The position numbers and the translations under genes are program-made. A stretch of DNA of 64,000 nt from Neurospora tetrasperma FGSC 2508 (taxonomy: Eukaryota > Ascomycota > Sordariomycetes > Sordariales > Sordariaceae), in contig NW_009799102.1 of assembly GCF_000213175.1 (NCBI RefSeq), forward strand, positions 1,387,309-1,451,308, read 5' to 3'. The notes under the pieces are model-generated. The model made no database searches, was not told the DNA's origin, and was given only the letters and a program-made list of their open reading frames with translations. Below are positions 62,073-64,000 of the stretch, piece by piece (position 1 is the first letter of the stretch; each line of letters opens with the position of its first letter).

Positions 62073-64000
62073 ATGCCATTACAACCCGGGCGCACCCTCA
62101 GTTCCAGGTGGCTGTCCAGAGCCTTCTGTCTCGACCGATGTACCACGACCTCGAACGCAGCGGCCAAGCTTCCTCTTTATCTCTGTCCTGCCTTCCGACC
62201 AGTCGCGAACATCGGCCAAAGCCCTCGTCGCTCTAACCACGCTATCCCCTCGATTCAATGCCGAAGACTTCATACTGAACCAAGCCCCGAGGCTCATACC
62301 CCGACCGAACCTCTTCACGCCGAGAAAGAGCCAATACGAACCCTCCCGATTCAGTGTACAGGCTGCGGAGCTCTGTCACAAACGACAGTTCCAGAACAAG
62401 CAGGCTACTTTGACCTGTCGCGCAAGGCTGTGAAGGAATATTTGGGCCTCATCGAACCAGAGAAAAGAAAAGTCATACGCAGTTCAGATCGGGTCATTGA
62501 AGATGTGCTCAAGAACATTGATATGGAGGAACTGGAACGGAGAGGTGTTGACCTGAAGTCTTTGCTGCCTAGAGACTACCAAGCAAACAAGACGTCCCCC
62601 GAACCCGAGGGTCCTCCCCACCCTCCCCTTTGCGATCGCTGCCACGAATTGATCCATCACCGCAAGGGCAACTCCATCTTCCATCCCGGCATTGACTCTC
62701 TCAGAGCCACCATCGAAGAATCGCCATACAAATACAACCATGTGTACCACGTTGTTGACGCCGCTGACTTCCCCATGTCCCTGATTCCCAAGCTCGAGCG
62801 ACTAGTGGGCACCCTGCCAATTCGGTCGAGGAACAGAAGAGCAAAGTCCGAGACATGGCATGCCGGTCGCCAGATAAACTTGAGCTTCATTATCACCAGA
62901 TCGGATCTGCTTGCGCCCAAAAAGGAGCAGGTGGATAGGCTGAAGCCATACTTGGTCGAGACATTGCGCCAAGCGCTCGGCCGAATTGGCAATAGGGTCA
63001 GACTCGGCAACGTCGTGTGTGTCAGCGCACGTCGGAATTGGTGGACAAAGGAACTCAAGGAAGAGATCTTTGAGCATGGCGGTGCCAACTGGATGGTTGG
63101 GCGGGTAAACGTAGGCAAGAGCCGGCTCTTCCACGATATCTTCCCTCAGGGTCGCATGAACTGGCAAGAAAATCAAAAGCTTCCTGTTCTCCCCGCCTTT
63201 CGCAATAATAACATCACATACGGCAAGTTGGACGAGGGCGATGATGCCCTCCTCCCGCCCGCCCAGCCAGAAACTAACTATCCAGCCATGCCCATCGTTT
63301 CTGACCTACCAGGTACCACCGCCTCTCCAGTCCGCGTCCCCTTCGGCAACGGCAAGGGCGAACTAATCGACCTACCCGGTCTATCTCGCGGCGACCTGGA
63401 ACTTTACATCAAGCCCGAGAAGCGTGCTGATCTCGTCATGAAGATGCGTGTTATCCCTGAGCAGGCCGTCCTCAAGCCCGGTCAATCCCTGCTGGTCGGT
63501 GGCTTCATCCGCATCACGCCCAAGACCCCAGACGTCACCTTCCTCGCCTACTCCTTCACGCCCATCGAGGCGCATGTTACGGGAACCGAAAAAGCCATTG
63601 CGGTGCAAGAACTGCGGGAGGACAGGCCCAACGTGGAGAACATTGCGCTCCCCGAGACGGCCGAGAAGATCAAGCATGCCGGCTCGTTTGCGCTCAAGTA
63701 CGACGTGACGAAGCAGCGCAGCGGGCCGTTGACGAGGAAGAACGCCTGCGGGTTCAAGGTTGATAGCCTGCCGTTCCGTGTGCTGTCGATTGACATCCTG
63801 ATCGAGGGTGTCGGATGGGTGGAGGTTGTCGCGCAGGTCAGGGCCAAGAGTTTGCAGTACAACCCGTACAGAGACGAGCAGCCTGAGGAGGAAATCGAAA
63901 TGGAAGAAGAGGAAACTCCCGAAACTATGAACACGAACGAAACTGTAAAGAAGGAAGAATACTGGACCGATCCCCTTCCATCCCCTTCCAAATCCAGAAA
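62073..64000 (+). CDS. gep3: Circularly permuted mitochondrial GTPase Gep3/Mtg3 (partial)
   Basis: YqeH-type GTPase, in yeast needed for mitochondrial small-subunit rRNA processing and ribosome assembly (also named genetic interactor of prohibitins 3). One open frame of 642 codons runs from 62073 to the window edge without a stop, so the 3' end is missing. The first 70 or so residues are Arg/Ser-rich with few acidic residues, fitting a mitochondrial presequence. A zinc module is made of C95/C98 and C187/C190. The GTPase motifs come in permuted order: G4 TRSD (275-278), G5 SARRN, then the P-loop GRVNVGKS (343-350), SDLPGTT and the G3-type DLPG. This order identifies the family. The C-terminal part has VLKPGQSLLVGGFIRI and an acidic Glu-rich end. 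The first Met is used; there is no in-frame Met nearby that would be better. Confidence 0.93.
   Translation, partial: MPLQPGRTLSSRWLSRAFCLDRCTTTSNAAAKLPLYLCPAFRPVANIGQSPRRSNHAIPSIQCRRLHTEPSPEAHTPTEPLHAEKEPIRTLPIQCTGCGALSQTTVPEQAGYFDLSRKAVKEYLGLIEPEKRKVIRSSDRVIEDVLKNIDMEELERRGVDLKSLLPRDYQANKTSPEPEGPPHPPLCDRCHELIHHRKGNSIFHPGIDSLRATIEESPYKYNHVYHVVDAADFPMSLIPKLERLVGTLPIRSRNRRAKSETWHAGRQINLSFIITRSDLLAPKKEQVDRLKPYLVETLRQALGRIGNRVRLGNVVCVSARRNWWTKELKEEIFEHGGANWMVGRVNVGKSRLFHDIFPQGRMNWQENQKLPVLPAFRNNNITYGKLDEGDDALLPPAQPETNYPAMPIVSDLPGTTASPVRVPFGNGKGELIDLPGLSRGDLELYIKPEKRADLVMKMRVIPEQAVLKPGQSLLVGGFIRITPKTPDVTFLAYSFTPIEAHVTGTEKAIAVQELREDRPNVENIALPETAEKIKHAGSFALKYDVTKQRSGPLTRKNACGFKVDSLPFRVLSIDILIEGVGWVEVVAQVRAKSLQYNPYRDEQPEEEIEMEEEETPETMNTNETVKKEEYWTDPLPSPSKSR

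Overview
The window is nuclear DNA of a filamentous ascomycete, most likely Neurospora or a close relative in the Sordariales. The signs are: long multi-exon genes with short (60-115 bp) GT-AG introns carrying CTAAC/CTGAC branch sites; a one-intron histone H3; a strong third-position C bias in coding DNA; and the family set itself (a neurofibromin-type RasGAP, Rat1, Uso1, Pmt2 and an Rpn4-like zinc-finger factor). I find 14 protein genes, no tRNA, rRNA or CRISPR, one small non-autonomous DNA transposon, and one assembly gap (12508-13412, all N).  Left part (1-17.5 kb): histone H3 (+), a kappa-class glutathione S-transferase (-), the splicing factor Prp3 (-), and, divergent from it, the largest RNA polymerase I subunit (+). 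After a gap-containing spacer comes a C2H2 factor resembling the proteasome regulator Rpn4 (-). Next is an unusually long stretch (17.5-26.2 kb) in which I can support no gene.  Middle part (26.2-45.4 kb): a 2,640-residue IRA/NF1 RasGAP in seven exons (-), then the nuclear 5'-3' exoribonuclease Rat1/Xrn2 with a long RGG/GY tail (-). Divergent from it is the ER-Golgi tether Uso1/p115 (+). The spacer between the last two holds a 203-bp element with perfect 24-bp terminal inverted repeats and TA flanks.  Right part (45.4-64 kb): a WW-domain protein (-), a Pns1/CTL choline-transporter-like membrane protein (-), a Rab4-like GTPase with an in-frame low-complexity insert (+), protein O-mannosyltransferase 2 (-) and an unrecognised beta-rich protein (-). 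The window ends with a divergent pair of mitochondrial-translation genes: ribosomal protein mL61/Mrp49 (-, with a candidate 3-nt exon) and the circularly permuted GTPase Gep3/Mtg3 (+, cut by the window edge).  There is no pathway cluster. The genes are mostly housekeeping, with two secretory-pathway themes (Uso1, Rab, Pmt2) and one mitoribosome pair. The points most worth checking are the transposon, the candidate micro-exon, a 7-mer (TAGTGTA/TACACTA) that I found 25 times, always between genes, and the 8.7-kb gene-free interval.
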